DNA of 64,000 nt from Trametes villosa (taxonomy: Eukaryota; Basidiomycota; Agaricomycetes; Polyporales; Polyporaceae). The notes below the pieces were generated by a model. It was not told where the DNA came from. It saw only the letters and a list, made by a program, of their open reading frames with translations, and did not search any database. Both the position numbers and the translations under genes were made by a program. Location of the stretch: the NCBI GenBank assembly GCA_002964805.2, contig PUDQ02000027.1, positions 124,001 through 188,000 of the forward strand. Reading direction: 5' to 3'. Shown here piece by piece: positions 1-10,226 of the stretch. Within the stretch, counting starts at the first letter, position 1. Each line of letters starts with the position of its first letter.

Positions 1-1025
1 ACTCGTCGTTCGCGCCGAAGAAATAGCCTTCGCGCCCGTGCGAGACCTTCTCCGGGCTGGTCAGGAGCGTGTCAATCAAGCGGATGAACAGGTCCGTAAC
101 TAGTGTGAGGTTCATGCACTTATCAGCTGGTGTACGACATGCGGCGTGGACGATAGAGGAACTTACCGTCGTCGATGTGCACGTCTCCCCAGATAGACGC
201 GCCCTCGTTCAATAGCGCAACGTTCCCGTTTAACAGCGCTGCACGGACGTAGAGCGGGAAGATGATCGTGTGCGGGTTTGCGATGCCCGCGTCGAAGAGA
301 GGGCCGGTCGCAGGGGCGAAGATTGCGGAGGGCAGGACGATGTGTGTGCGGGCGTACCCCGCCTCGTCTGCGGCCACGACGAGTAGGTCGACGTTGCGGT
401 GAATCGCAGTAGGAGGCAGCGCCTCGATGGAGGCGATGTCGATGTCCGAGTAAATCTTCTCGGAGGCGTAGACACCCAGAGCGTCGTCCGCAAGCTCGCC
501 CGTTCCGGACTGAGGTCATCCACGAGCCTTTATGAGAGCTGGTAGGTGAGGATGTGAGAATGATAACTCACGGTGTGGATGAGAAGCGGCAAGTCGCCGG
601 TCTTCTCATGACGAGCCTTCAGACCATCCAAGATAGCTTGGATGGCGCTGACGTCGTCGCAGTCAGCCTAGAAATGCCGCCCAGGTGTCAGCACCGCAGC
701 CGTAACACGCCTCTGCGCGTCCGTACCGCTTGGATGGTGATGTGCGCATTCTCGGTGAGGGTCTTGAGCTTGTCGAGGTCCTGGAGAGACCCTACGACAG
801 TCTTCACGCCGAACTCCTGGTCGAGACGCTTTGCCTTCTCGGCATTGCGAACCAACGCAGTGATCTCGAAGTTCTTCCGGTTGGGGTGATCAAGCAGGCG
901 CTGCAGGATCGAGCCGCCGATGTACCCTGTGGTCAAGTAAAGAGGTTAGCTACCACTTTGGATGAAGTACAAAGGCGGTTACCTGTAGCACCGGTGAGGA
1001 AGATGGTGACTTTGCTGGACGACAT
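1..1025 (-). CDS. NAD(P)-binding epimerase/NmrA-like protein, paralogue A (3' end cut by window edge)
   Basis: Extended short-chain dehydrogenase/NmrA-like Rossmann protein; substrate unknown. Exons read as 1025-983, 926-727, 667-572, 509-167 and 99 to beyond base 1. The start encodes SSSKVTIFLTGATGYIGG: a beta strand followed by the glycine-rich TGATGYIG dinucleotide-binding loop, with an intron inside the loop. Next come the LVRNAEKAK helix, typical for NADP binding, and a conserved segment HIVLPSAIFAPATGPLFDAG. Exon 3 is exactly 96 bp and exon 4 is 343 bp, the same as in the three paralogues at 15.2-20.1 kb, so the model is well supported by comparison. The C-terminal exon lies outside the window. 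Cytosolic location is inferred from the absence of a signal peptide. The family could be annotated as NAD-dependent epimerase/dehydratase or as an NmrA-like regulator; sequence alone does not decide. Confidence 0.85.
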
Positions 1026-1923
1026 GTTGTTTACTGGTGGCGACGAGGGTGTTTCTGTACTGGTGCTTGGTATGCGTCCAACGAGCCCTTTTATACACTG
1101 CAGTAACTGCCAGTATACGTGCTGCTCATCGTCAGATTCGACATTGTCTTATCAAGCACGCAGAACTTGCCAAACTCTATGAATCCCGCTCAATCGGGGT
1201 TGTCGGGAATTGCGCCCCTGGGAAGGCGGAACTGAAACGTGCGATTCCGGGCTCGCATGTCCAGCGCTTTCTGTGCGTGCTCCGAGTTCGAGTCCGTATA
1301 CCGGGATCCGGATATATTAGGAGGGTGCTTATGCTGCAGAGTAGTAACGACGCTTGGTCAACGAGGAGGCTGGTCGGCGCAGGAGGATGGCGCAAGACAA
1401 CAAGTCACCGTGAGAAACGGGATCTCGAGTCCCTTGGATTTTTCGACCTGAACGTGAAAGGCTGCCACCAACTCCACCGAGTAGCATGGAGTCGTAGCGC
1501 AGCCCCTGCACCATGCACGCCGAAGTAAATCAGAGTGTGCGCTGCCGTATCCGAGGCGAGTAGGCCCGGAAAGGCATTTGTGGTGAAAATCTTCCGCCGC
1601 GGCCCCGGGTACAGTGGCGCACAACTCTGCACAACCGACATACCGTTGCCTGTGTGTCCGACTCTCAGTTACTCATCCTACGAAAAAGCACACTCAGAAT
1701 ATCTCGGGGAGCGGAGGTTGCCAGCTACCATAATATGCTCATGCCATTCTCACGCGAACCACTGGATGGCGAAGGAAGTTGTACGAAAGGGCGTATGTTA
1801 TTGAACACAATGACAGGGTCAGCCTACTACTTCGAGTTATGCGTCCTAAGAGAAGGTAACAGTCTCCCTAGTACACAGCCGACACTGGAACCGCGCTAAA
1901 GCTTCCCTCTCAGGTATTAATGC
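1026..1923. other. Intergenic: upstream of paralogue A, downstream of the displaced 3' end of paralogue B
   Basis: No reading frame here has a recognisable domain or splice pattern. It presumably holds the promoter of the minus-strand gene that starts at 1025 and the original 3' flank of paralogue B, whose stop codon is at 1924-1926. Confidence 0.5.
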
Positions 1924-1971
1924 TCACTTCTTCTCATCTTCCTTCTTGACGAGAACCTCTACCTCAGACTT
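1924..1971 (-). pseudogene. Displaced 3' end of paralogue B (last coding codons plus TGA)
   Basis: Read on the minus strand this piece encodes KSEVEVLVKKEDEKK and a TGA stop at 1926-1924. The same codons for KSEVE end the intact part of paralogue B at 15.25 kb, and the C-terminus matches paralogue C (ASEIESLVKQEDAKKGK). The piece is therefore the original tail of paralogue B, cut off by the retrotransposon. Bases 1956-1971 are also one copy of the target-site duplication. Confidence 0.93.
1956..1971. repeat. Target-site duplication of the LINE, 3' side
   Basis: CCTCTACCTCAGACTT on the plus strand, identical to 15250-15265. It directly abuts the T-run that is the element's oligo(A) tail. The outermost C could be either host or element sequence, so the duplication is 15-16 bp. 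Confidence 0.93.
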
Positions 1972-1988
1972 TTTTTTTTTTTTTTTTT
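1972..1988 (-). other. Oligo(A) tail of the LINE
   Basis: A run of T on the plus strand (A on the sense strand), starting right after the target-site duplication. The first T of the run, at 1971, belongs to the duplication. Such a tail is the usual 3' end of target-primed reverse transcription. The sequence between 1989 and the ORF2 stop at 2157 is the short 3' UTR. Confidence 0.92.
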
Positions 1989-2156
1989 GGCGGTGCTCGC
2001 AAGGTGCGGCCATGTAGTAGTACTGGGCCTTCCTTGCGATTTGCGAGTCTCGAGGGGCAGGGCCCCTCATACACCGCGTCGGGGGAAATGCATTTACGCA
2101 CGCAGGTTCGATGGAACCCCAGTGTGGGACTGCAGGTCTTCCCGACGCTTGCCCGG

Positions 2157-5100
2157 TCATCCCGGGTCAAGGCGTCTGGGCAAGTCCAGCCTACCCACTA
2201 AAACCCCCGGCAAGTTGATCCAGTCGTCAGGTAAGTTCTGTTCATCTTTAAGTATTCCTTTCCAGGTGCCCAGGACCAGGGGCTCGCTCAGCGCTTGCTT
2301 TCCGAGGAGTCTCAGGTTCGTGAGCGCTCGGTCCATGTCAAGGCGTTTGTTCATGGCCGCGTACCACTTGTTCTCGATCTCAGGCATCGTGTGTGCTTTG
2401 GTGGGACTGTCTGCCCATTCTATGACTCTCTCGCACCTTAGTTTCCAGACTAGGTGAAGCGTCTCGGTTATGACAATTCGTGCGAGCCTCGTGGGGCCAG
2501 ATCTAACTTGGTTCTCTTCGTCTAGTGCCCGCCACAGGTGCCCTGCTAGCGGCGTCAGGCCGATCGTGCTCGGTAGGTGGACGTTGACTCTCTCTAGGGT
2601 GGCTCGGGCAAGTCGCCAAGCTGCGTTTTGCCCCGGGGCCCTGCACTCGCTGACGATGTGTCGCAGTGACTCCTCGCAGCCGCAGACCGCGCAGAGAGCG
2701 CGCTGTTCAAAGCCCGGTATGTTCGTCCAGAATTTGCCTATGCGGTGCGCGTCGTGCAGTGACTTCCAGATGAAGTCACGTATTTTCTTACTGATAGGGT
2801 CTCTCCTTAGTTGAGTCCACATCGCCCCTTCAGTGAAGTCGAGGTTCGTGGCCACCCGGACCTCGTCTAGTACGGTCAAGATCATGCAGCGCGTCGCTTT
2901 TCGACCTTCATAGGTCTTCAGGCGCATTATTCCTCGGTAAGCCAATTTCTGTGTTAGGCTTGCAAGCTCGGCGCCCGATTTGGAGAAGCGACGCGGAGGT
3001 GGGCGTGAGATAGGTCGGAAGGGGCGGGCCTTGGCTGCCCCTATGGCTGCAAGCCTGTCCGCCTCGTCGTTGCCGCGGACTCCATCATGGCCTTTGACCC
3101 ATCTGAGCGTTGTGGGCGCGCTTCGCATGCGGAGGAGTGCGGCAGTCTCGCGGAAGAGGTCCGCGTTTGCTACACCTATCCACCCTTTCTTTTCCCACTT
3201 CGGGAGGTGCAGGGTGAGGCCGTCGACGACGTATTTTGAGTCGCTGACTATGTGGAGGGCGCAGAAGGGCGCGGTTTTCCTCTGTGCTACGGTTACTGCG
3301 TAGATCTCAGCCGCTTGGTTAGATTGCGTGTCGCAGGGGAGTCTAAGCCCTTCGTTTCGTTCGTCGCCCTCACCAAACCAGACTCCACATCCCGCCGTTG
3401 CGTTGGCCATGCCATTGTGCTCGCACGAACCGTCAGTGAATACTTCACAGTCGTCGCCAGCTACTTCGAAGGCGCCAGCAGCGCGCGTTGCTGCGCTGCT
3501 GTCGTCGTCGTGTGTGGTGAAAACGCGGAAGATCATGTCAAGGGGTGTTCCTTGCGTTAGGGATGGATCAAAGAGAATTCTGTTGCGGTCTATCCGTGCT
3601 GCGCGGTTCTCTCGCGTTCGCTCCGGCGTCAAGGTGAGTCCGTCCTCGTTCCCGCCGCCGCGCGGCCTCCACTTGGGATGGAGTTTGCCAATTATGCGCT
3701 CCGCTGCCATAGCGCATCGGTGCGGGTGTGAGCATCCGAAATCGCTCCTATCGCGTTCGCACGGTATGCACTTGCAGTCATCCCGTTTGCGGTGCTCAGA
3801 GTTGTTTCCTAGTCGCCCGGCCGCACGGGCGCAGTCGGATATGGTTCGGACATTGTGGTTCTGGCGCAGGCAGCAGTTCGCTTCGTTGTTCGCAACGCAC
3901 CTGCCTAGCGCGGCACCGTGATGGTACCACGCCGGCATCGCGAGGCGTAGGGCGATCGTCGGCGCGCAGGTTTGCGGCTTCACGCCATATTTTCGAGCCG
4001 CTTCAGCCATTCGTTTGAGGCTCGCGGGTAGGCCCGCCGACTTCCGCGTACTGACATCCCACGTTTGTAGGAAAGCGTTCATTCTCGCCGTCGGATCCAC
4101 TTGTTTCGAGCTTGCCGCGGTGGCCCGTGCGTAGAGGGCATCCGCAAGGTGAGTCCAGGCCGGCCTGGTCCCGCTTGTGTTGAGATAGGCTCGTAGCCAC
4201 ATCAGGTCTATCGCCGCATTCCTCGCCGCAATGTCTAGGACGTCGAGGCCGCCTGCGTTAACAGGTGCGTATATCGTGTCCCTTCCGATGCGGGGGTGTT
4301 TATCGCCTGCCCAGACGAAAGTTGTTAAGATATTACTCAATCGTTTTTCTATTTGCAGGGGCATGGTCTGTGCCATTGTAAGGAATTGGGTGCGTCCGCC
4401 AATCTCCATCCCTAGGATGAGTTTACGGCCATGCAGGGTGGGCTTCCGCCTTCCCCATCGCTCAAGGTTCGTCTCAATGGTGTTGATTATGGCGTTCCAT
4501 GGTGTGGCTTCTTGTGTTTCGTTTCCGATCCACGCCCCGAGGATCCGCACAGCCTCCCCATCCTGCACTATTTTAACTGAGGGTGGGATGGGTGGGGCCG
4601 TGGCGTTGAGCTTCCTCGTCGTTGTGAGGGTTTGTCTGTATTCCGGGCCGCCAAGGGGTATCATTTCCGTCTTTTCGACGTTGAAACGGGCGCGCGAGCC
4701 TCCGCACCACCTGGTGGTCACGCGGTCGACTTCCGTGTAGTCGTCGTCCGCACAGAGGAAGATGGTTGTGTCATCGGCGAAGAGTTTAGTCAGCAGGCGC
4801 TCTGGGGAGCCAGGCAGTTTGATGCCCCGCAGTTGCGAGGCCCGTAGGGAGGCAGCTAGAGGTTCGATGGCGATGTCGAAAAGCAGGCACGACATCGGGT
4901 CGCCCTGCCGGACACCCCGTATGATTCTGAAACGGCCGCTTCTAACACCGTTTATTATCACGACGCTTTCCGCTCGCTCATATAGGTGTCTGATCGTCAG
5001 GATCAGGTTCTCAGGGAAGTTCATTTTCCTCATCGTGGCCCACAGGTACTCATGGTCAATTTTGTCGTAGGCCTTTTCCTGGTCGAGGGCGACAATCGCC

Positions 5101-7340
5101 CCATCAATGTCCTCCGCCTCCGCGTAGTTTATCAGTAGCTGCGTTAGCTTGATATGATCAAAAATCCTTCGCCCAGGAATAAACCCCGCCTGGTCGGGGT
5201 GTACGATGCTCGGTACGTGCTGCACTAGTTTCGATGCGATTGACTTTGTCATGATTTTGTAGTCCGAATTCAGGAGTGTTATGGGCCTGTAGTTGCTGAT
5301 TTCTCTTTTATCCTTCTTCTTGTAGATGGGGCATATCCACCCGTCCGTAAAGGTGGAGTTTTCTGTGACACCGTACTTCTCGATGTCATTGAAAACAGCT
5401 GTGAGAGCCTTCATCATTTCAATCGCCGGTTTCCCTCTCTTTTCGTCTGATTTTTGCCATTTTAGGTATTCTTTCCAGACTTCTGTCGGGAGGCCGTCAA
5501 GTCCAGGGGACTTGTTCCTCGCTGCACCCTCAACTGCCTCTGTGACATCCGTGATTGTGAGGCGTTTTGCAAGGTCCGCTTTCTGCGGGGTTGTGAGTTT
5601 CGCTTCGATGTCACCGAGGGCGTCGCTGATCTGCGTTTCGCGTGGCTCCAGGCCTCCTGCGGCGTCATCATGTTGCAAGTTGTCAAAATAGGTTTGCGCG
5701 ATGACCGCCATTTGCTTAGAGTTGTTTGTATACACAGGATGTGGGCCATCCGCTCGGTTATCTCGCATCATGTAAATGACCTCTGCGGTGAGCTGCGTCA
5801 TGTTTGGTTTTGTCCAGTACCGACTGATCGTTTCGCTTTTGGCCCAGTGTTTGGTGGCGACATCTCTCCTCGTGTATCCGAAACGTTTGCGTTCCAGGCC
5901 CGCCAGGCGGTCCTGGAGTACGGCCGCGGAGTGGATCGCGCGATCTCTGTCCTCTATGGGCGCACCCTCATCCGGTATGCTGTTTAGGACACGGTCAAGG
6001 TCCTCTTTGAGCTGATCTATTTTCTTCTGCATTTTAGGGACTTTTTCTTTCGCTCTCTTCCTCGCCGCAGTGATCAGGTCCTCCTTGAAGGTCTGGTATA
6101 TTGTCTGCGGGTTGACTTCATCGGTGCGTACTCTGATCTCTCCTAACTCCTGTACCAGTCGCGCTCCTAACGCCCTCATTGTTTTCTTCATCGCGTCGTC
6201 GTTGAGAAGGTGCCCTGGCATCACCCAACGACCTTTTCCGATGTACGGGGCTTTGTAGTCGGCCACGGCGACGGTTACCGCTCTGTGGTCCGTCGGGATG
6301 CCACTATCTAGGACTTCCCACTCGCAGGCGTCACGCGCCATCGGGCGTCGCATGTATATTCTGTCGATTCGGGATTGGCTCGCAGTCGCGTTTTGGAGGT
6401 ACGTATACTGCTTTTTTGTGGGGTTTTCAAGTCTCCAGCCATCGACGAGGCTCAAGGCGTGCAGGAGGCCTCGGAGGGCACTGACCTGCGTTTCAGGGTC
6501 TGTTCTGCACGGCAGCCTATCCAGTCCCTCTTCGACAACATTTAGGTCGCCGAGGACGATATCTGTCCCTCTGAGGTTCGACTCTAGCAGGTTGCTCCAG
6601 AACGTTGCGTTTGCTGCGGGCGCATTTGGTCCGTATACATTCAGTATTTTCAGTTTACGCTCGTCTGACCATCGGACTTCCAATAGCAGTGCTCTGCCCT
6701 CCACGACAGTCGTCACCGTCGCACTAGGGTTCGGCAGGATTCGTTTGTTTATTACAAATGCCACCCCTCTTGCGCCCGTTTCATTTTCCGGATCAGGCGA
6801 CGCAAAGATCTCCAGGTGCGTACCGAAAATGCGTTTGAGTACTTCCAAACGACGCTCATCTAGGTGAGCTTCTTGCAGTGCAAGGATACCAATTTTGTGC
6901 TCGCGTACAAATTGGTTCACGAGCATCCATTTGCTCGAGCCATGTTCCGCGTTCTCCGTGCCAAAGCCTCTAATGTTCAGGGATGCGATGCGTAGGCGCG
7001 CCCTAGTTTTGGATCTAGTCGTGCGTTCTCCACCCCGCGGTCGCGGTGCGTTCCTCTCATTTAACCCACCAGGTGACGTGGGTCGCGGTCGGGCGTTGTT
7101 GTCCTCTTCGAGGGACGCCGACCTCTCCCCACTTCTTGAGCTGTCACCCAGTCGCCCGTCGCCGATCTCAGGGTCGCCATCCCGGGGGTTCGTCTCGGCG
7201 GGCGGAGCAGCCGCCCCTCCGGCGTCGCCGAGGCGCAGAAAGTCCGATTGTACCGATGGGATTCCGTGTGTGCACATAGTGCGGTTGGGTGAAGTAGAGG
7301 TAGTAGTAGTAGTAGTTGTTTGTTGTCCTGCACCGTACAA
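2157..7340 (-). CDS. LINE ORF2: AP-endonuclease, reverse transcriptase, RNase H
   Basis: Uninterrupted 1727-codon frame. Residues about 115-350 form an exonuclease/endonuclease/phosphatase fold: SLNIRGFG, the catalytic QEAH, GDLNV and the PTDHRAV ending. Reverse transcriptase covers about 600-880, with ALDQEKAYDKIDH, the RGVRQGDPMS block and the catalytic FADD near 855. RNase H at about 1300-1425 keeps its acidic residues (FTDGSC, AAEIYAV, SDSKYVVDG, NDEADRLA). A CCHC finger (CAVCGCEESLRHIVSEC) sits near 1550. All key residues are present, so the protein may be active in target-primed reverse transcription. The first about 110 residues are low-complexity, including a run of threonines encoded by an ACT-type microsatellite near 7300-7320. 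The start at 7340 is the first ATG in frame; a later ATG is possible. Confidence 0.96.
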   Translation of the reverse strand: MYGAGQQTTTTTTTSTSPNRTMCTHGIPSVQSDFLRLGDAGGAAAPPAETNPRDGDPEIGDGRLGDSSRSGERSASLEEDNNARPRPTSPGGLNERNAPRPRGGERTTRSKTRARLRIASLNIRGFGTENAEHGSSKWMLVNQFVREHKIGILALQEAHLDERRLEVLKRIFGTHLEIFASPDPENETGARGVAFVINKRILPNPSATVTTVVEGRALLLEVRWSDERKLKILNVYGPNAPAANATFWSNLLESNLRGTDIVLGDLNVVEEGLDRLPCRTDPETQVSALRGLLHALSLVDGWRLENPTKKQYTYLQNATASQSRIDRIYMRRPMARDACEWEVLDSGIPTDHRAVTVAVADYKAPYIGKGRWVMPGHLLNDDAMKKTMRALGARLVQELGEIRVRTDEVNPQTIYQTFKEDLITAARKRAKEKVPKMQKKIDQLKEDLDRVLNSIPDEGAPIEDRDRAIHSAAVLQDRLAGLERKRFGYTRRDVATKHWAKSETISRYWTKPNMTQLTAEVIYMMRDNRADGPHPVYTNNSKQMAVIAQTYFDNLQHDDAAGGLEPRETQISDALGDIEAKLTTPQKADLAKRLTITDVTEAVEGAARNKSPGLDGLPTEVWKEYLKWQKSDEKRGKPAIEMMKALTAVFNDIEKYGVTENSTFTDGWICPIYKKKDKREISNYRPITLLNSDYKIMTKSIASKLVQHVPSIVHPDQAGFIPGRRIFDHIKLTQLLINYAEAEDIDGAIVALDQEKAYDKIDHEYLWATMRKMNFPENLILTIRHLYERAESVVIINGVRSGRFRIIRGVRQGDPMSCLLFDIAIEPLAASLRASQLRGIKLPGSPERLLTKLFADDTTIFLCADDDYTEVDRVTTRWCGGSRARFNVEKTEMIPLGGPEYRQTLTTTRKLNATAPPIPPSVKIVQDGEAVRILGAWIGNETQEATPWNAIINTIETNLERWGRRKPTLHGRKLILGMEIGGRTQFLTMAQTMPLQIEKRLSNILTTFVWAGDKHPRIGRDTIYAPVNAGGLDVLDIAARNAAIDLMWLRAYLNTSGTRPAWTHLADALYARATAASSKQVDPTARMNAFLQTWDVSTRKSAGLPASLKRMAEAARKYGVKPQTCAPTIALRLAMPAWYHHGAALGRCVANNEANCCLRQNHNVRTISDCARAAGRLGNNSEHRKRDDCKCIPCERDRSDFGCSHPHRCAMAAERIIGKLHPKWRPRGGGNEDGLTLTPERTRENRAARIDRNRILFDPSLTQGTPLDMIFRVFTTHDDDSSAATRAAGAFEVAGDDCEVFTDGSCEHNGMANATAGCGVWFGEGDERNEGLRLPCDTQSNQAAEIYAVTVAQRKTAPFCALHIVSDSKYVVDGLTLHLPKWEKKGWIGVANADLFRETAALLRMRSAPTTLRWVKGHDGVRGNDEADRLAAIGAAKARPFRPISRPPPRRFSKSGAELASLTQKLAYRGIMRLKTYEGRKATRCMILTVLDEVRVATNLDFTEGAMWTQLRRDPISKKIRDFIWKSLHDAHRIGKFWTNIPGFEQRALCAVCGCEESLRHIVSECRAPGQNAAWRLARATLERVNVHLPSTIGLTPLAGHLWRALDEENQVRSGPTRLARIVITETLHLVWKLRCERVIEWADSPTKAHTMPEIENKWYAAMNKRLDMDRALTNLRLLGKQALSEPLVLGTWKGILKDEQNLPDDWINLPGVLVGRLDLPRRLDPG

Positions 7341-7762
7341 CTATGTGATGCAGTAAGCCAGTACTGCCCGTGCTGGCGGGGGCGACTATGCGTGAGGAGT
7401 AATCGGGCCCGCGCACCGATCAGCCCCTGCTGCTTCAGCTTCTCAGCGCGGCACGTCGGGGCCTCAATAGGCCGCCGCTGGGGTCGCCCGGGAAGGGCGG
7501 GAACACACAGCTTTCCTGTAGCTTTGTAGCCAGTATATTTGGGCTTGTGCGGACCTGGCGTGCATGCGTCGCCCGTGAGCGGGAATATACACGTTCGCTG
7601 CATGTCGCCATTGAAACGAGGGGGATGTCGTGTGCGGTCAACCACACGTTCATTTCGTCAAGAAGGTATATTTGATGATGGAGGTATACACAGACGGAGA
7701 TACATGCGTGAACAAGATGATGTTGAGATACGGATTCTGGAGCTTAGCTACGTGCGTCATTT
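7341..7762 (-). other. Inter-ORF spacer between LINE ORF1 and ORF2
   Basis: 422 bp separate the ORF1 stop (7763-7765) from the ORF2 start. I see no conserved protein or clear translational signal in it. ORF2 lies in a different frame from ORF1. Confidence 0.6.
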
Positions 7763-8878
7763 TCAAGCGCGGCGGCCCTTCCCATTGCCCTGCGGGGCGT
7801 TCTTGGCCGGGCACGAGACGTACGAGTTCGCGCCGACGTTGATGCGCGAGGGGTCGCTCGTGCCCGCAGCCGGCTGGTAGAACTGCGCGGGCGTAGAGAG
7901 CCGGGCCCTGGAGGCAGCGAGTGCACCGCCCTTGAAGGGGATGTCGCTGCGCAGGTCATCCGGGTTGTGCCAGCCTGGGACGTTCTTGAAAGGGCACAGG
8001 TGGGACGGATGGTCACCACCGTGGCATGCGTCGCAGCGTGCGGGGCGCCTCGCCTTCGCCGTGCCGTTCTTCGTCAGGGCGTACGTGTAGCCGCGCAGCT
8101 GATCGCGCCACGCGGTCCACTCGAGCGGGTCCTTCGTCGGCGGCTGGCAGCGGACGATCGCAACGACTTTGCCCGGCTTCCCGTTGCGGGAGCCGTAGTC
8201 GAGGAGCGAGACGGAGGCCGTCCGCGCGATGTCTGTGGCAAAGACGTCGAAATCAGAGTAGTCGAGGCCCGTGGACGTGATCGTGTTCAAGATAGAGTCT
8301 TTGATGGATGTGCAGACAAGGCTACGCAGCTCGGCGACGTCGATCGGGTTGGTGTCGCCGTACAAGAAACCCTCGAGGGTCTTGACGTAGTCCGGGATGT
8401 CGTCAATGCACGTGTTGAAGATGATCGACACGCGAGGCGTGGACCAGATTCCGAGGCTGTCTAGGATTCGCGTCGCGTCGCGGGAGAGGTCGCTGAAGAG
8501 GAAGGCCGTCGGGCGGTCCCACTTCGCGTACGCGGGCGGGATGGGCGGGGCGCAGATCTTGAAGTCCGTCTCTCCCGTGAACTCGACGACAGCGTCGAAG
8601 AGGAGGCCCCGGTATACGTTCACCATCGCGCGCGTTGTGAGGAGGGGCTGGTGGATGATCTCCGCGACGATCGTCGTCCCAGCCGGCTTTCTAGCCCATT
8701 CCTCGACGACGTCGGGGAGGTGGTGACGGCCGATGTCGAGCGGACCGTTTGTGACGCGAGGCGGGAAGCCTAGTGTAGGACGCGGGGTGACGGGGAGGAT
8801 GCCCTGCTCTGTGAGCCAGGCCGCACGGCTGTCGCCAGAGGGGAAGCTCGCGCAGAGCGGGAGGTTCGGGGGCGCCAT
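7763..8878 (-). CDS. LINE ORF1, 3' part: gag-like protein with CCHC zinc knuckle
   Basis: 371-codon frame. A zinc knuckle CDACHGGDHPSHLC (C-x2-C-x4-H-x4-C) lies near residue 283, preceded by about 200 residues of mixed helices and strands that look like the RNA-binding core of LINE ORF1 proteins. It probably packages the element RNA into ribonucleoprotein particles. The C-terminus is short and basic (GNGKGRRA). The frame is the same as that of the upstream ORF at 10159-8903; a single TAG at 8905-8903 and 24 nt separate its stop from this ATG. It could be expressed by stop readthrough, by reinitiation, or not at all if the TAG is a mutation. Confidence 0.85.
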   Translation of the reverse strand: MAPPNLPLCASFPSGDSRAAWLTEQGILPVTPRPTLGFPPRVTNGPLDIGRHHLPDVVEEWARKPAGTTIVAEIIHQPLLTTRAMVNVYRGLLFDAVVEFTGETDFKICAPPIPPAYAKWDRPTAFLFSDLSRDATRILDSLGIWSTPRVSIIFNTCIDDIPDYVKTLEGFLYGDTNPIDVAELRSLVCTSIKDSILNTITSTGLDYSDFDVFATDIARTASVSLLDYGSRNGKPGKVVAIVRCQPPTKDPLEWTAWRDQLRGYTYALTKNGTAKARRPARCDACHGGDHPSHLCPFKNVPGWHNPDDLRSDIPFKGGALAASRARLSTPAQFYQPAAGTSDPSRINVGANSYVSCPAKNAPQGNGKGRRA

Positions 8879-8902
8879 GGGGAGCGCCGCCGGCGCATAA
8901 CG

Positions 8903-10159
8903 CTACCCCGCGTGCGCGGATGGGTGTCCGCCGAAAGACGCGCCGCCGTACGCCGTGTTGGGGGCGCTGCGTGGCGCCCTGGCTGGTGCGAAGACTCCCG
9001 GGCGATTGACACCTGTCTGCGCCGCAGGAGCGTGCATGGACGCTGCCGTGCCCGGAATGTAGGAAGTCGTCGAGTAGTTCGGGGGCTGCGGGGCGTACTG
9101 AGAGATCCGCGTTGCTCCAAACTCCGTGTGCGCGCGCGGTGCGGTGCCCGGTAGGGGCGGGAGTGAGAAGATTGGCATCATCTTCTCCTGCGGGTCGATC
9201 TCCATCCGAGCGGGGTCGCGGCGCATCTCAGCAGCCGGTGCGATAGCGACAGGGTAGGGCGGGGGCTGGTTGGAGAAGGGGGGCTGCACGTCTTTTGCGC
9301 CATGTTTGCTGCTCCAGGGGTTCTGCGCGTGCTCGGCCGCTCCCCGGTGCTCGTCGGCGTAGTTCGCGCTCGTGGTCGGCGGTTGGAAAACGAAGGCGGG
9401 CTGAAGCTCGACGCCCGTTCTGCCAGAGGTGCTCGCGTCGGAGCGCGACGTGTTCGGGGCTTGGGAATGGGAGGGCGCGTCAGCGTCCTCCTTCACCCGC
9501 GTGTGCCGCTTGAGCCACGCCGGCTGGATCGCCTTCGATTGGGACGGGGGTACATCGCGGAGGAAAGCGAGCGAGGCCTGCTGCGGCTTCGGCAGCTGCT
9601 TCGCGCTCTCACCGTTGGCGCCGGGGATCTTTGCTCCCGCCACGTGGACTGCCTTGGACTTAGCCGCCTTGGCCAGGGTCCTCCTCGCGCAATCTTCTTT
9701 GTACGCCTTCCGCGCGAAAGCAAGGAATTCAGGAGAGAGGTCGGCAGGCTCGCCGTCGAGCGCGCCGTACACCGGAGGGTCCTCGTGCTCCGGGGGTGCG
9801 CCGTCGTTGCTCGCTCCGCGCGTGCTGCGGGTTCCTGCCGTCCCCGGGGACTCCGGGTCGGGGCGGGCGCGCTTCGTGCCTCTGCCGGCCGACGCCGCGG
9901 ACTCGCTGGTGACTATGTACTGCTTCGGGGCGGTAGCGGGCTTCTTGGCACGAGCTACAGGGGTCGGAGATGGATATTCTTGATTCATGACTATAGAATG
10001 GAGCCAATCACCTCCATCGTCGCTCTCACGGGGAGTTTTCGTGTCCCGGGGAATCTCGCCGAGTGAGAAAAAGCGGCCGGAGGGAGCACCGCCGTCCCGT
10101 CTCAGGGACGGCGTTCCAAGGAAGGGGCTGGGCGAGGCCATCTGATGCGCGACGATCAT
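8903..10159 (-). CDS. LINE ORF1, 5' part: disordered gag-like N-terminal region
   Basis: 418-codon frame rich in Pro, Ala, Ser and charged residues, with no cysteine motif, consistent with the disordered N-terminal half of a LINE gag-like protein. It ends at a TAG (8905-8903) and the same frame continues without a frameshift into the zinc-knuckle ORF. Read through, the product would be about 800 residues, plausible for a large fungal LINE ORF1. The ATG at 10159 is followed by MASPSPFLG, similar to the start of the small ORF just upstream (MASPAPAPD). Confidence 0.75.
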   Translation of the reverse strand: MIVAHQMASPSPFLGTPSLRRDGGAPSGRFFSLGEIPRDTKTPRESDDGGDWLHSIVMNQEYPSPTPVARAKKPATAPKQYIVTSESAASAGRGTKRARPDPESPGTAGTRSTRGASNDGAPPEHEDPPVYGALDGEPADLSPEFLAFARKAYKEDCARRTLAKAAKSKAVHVAGAKIPGANGESAKQLPKPQQASLAFLRDVPPSQSKAIQPAWLKRHTRVKEDADAPSHSQAPNTSRSDASTSGRTGVELQPAFVFQPPTTSANYADEHRGAAEHAQNPWSSKHGAKDVQPPFSNQPPPYPVAIAPAAEMRRDPARMEIDPQEKMMPIFSLPPLPGTAPRAHTEFGATRISQYAPQPPNYSTTSYIPGTAASMHAPAAQTGVNRPGVFAPARAPRSAPNTAYGGASFGGHPSAHAG

Positions 10160-10226
10160 CGGGGATGCATTTCCATCGGTGAAATTCTCATCCTCGATCT
10201 TGTGTGTCGTAATTTATTAGGCGCTA

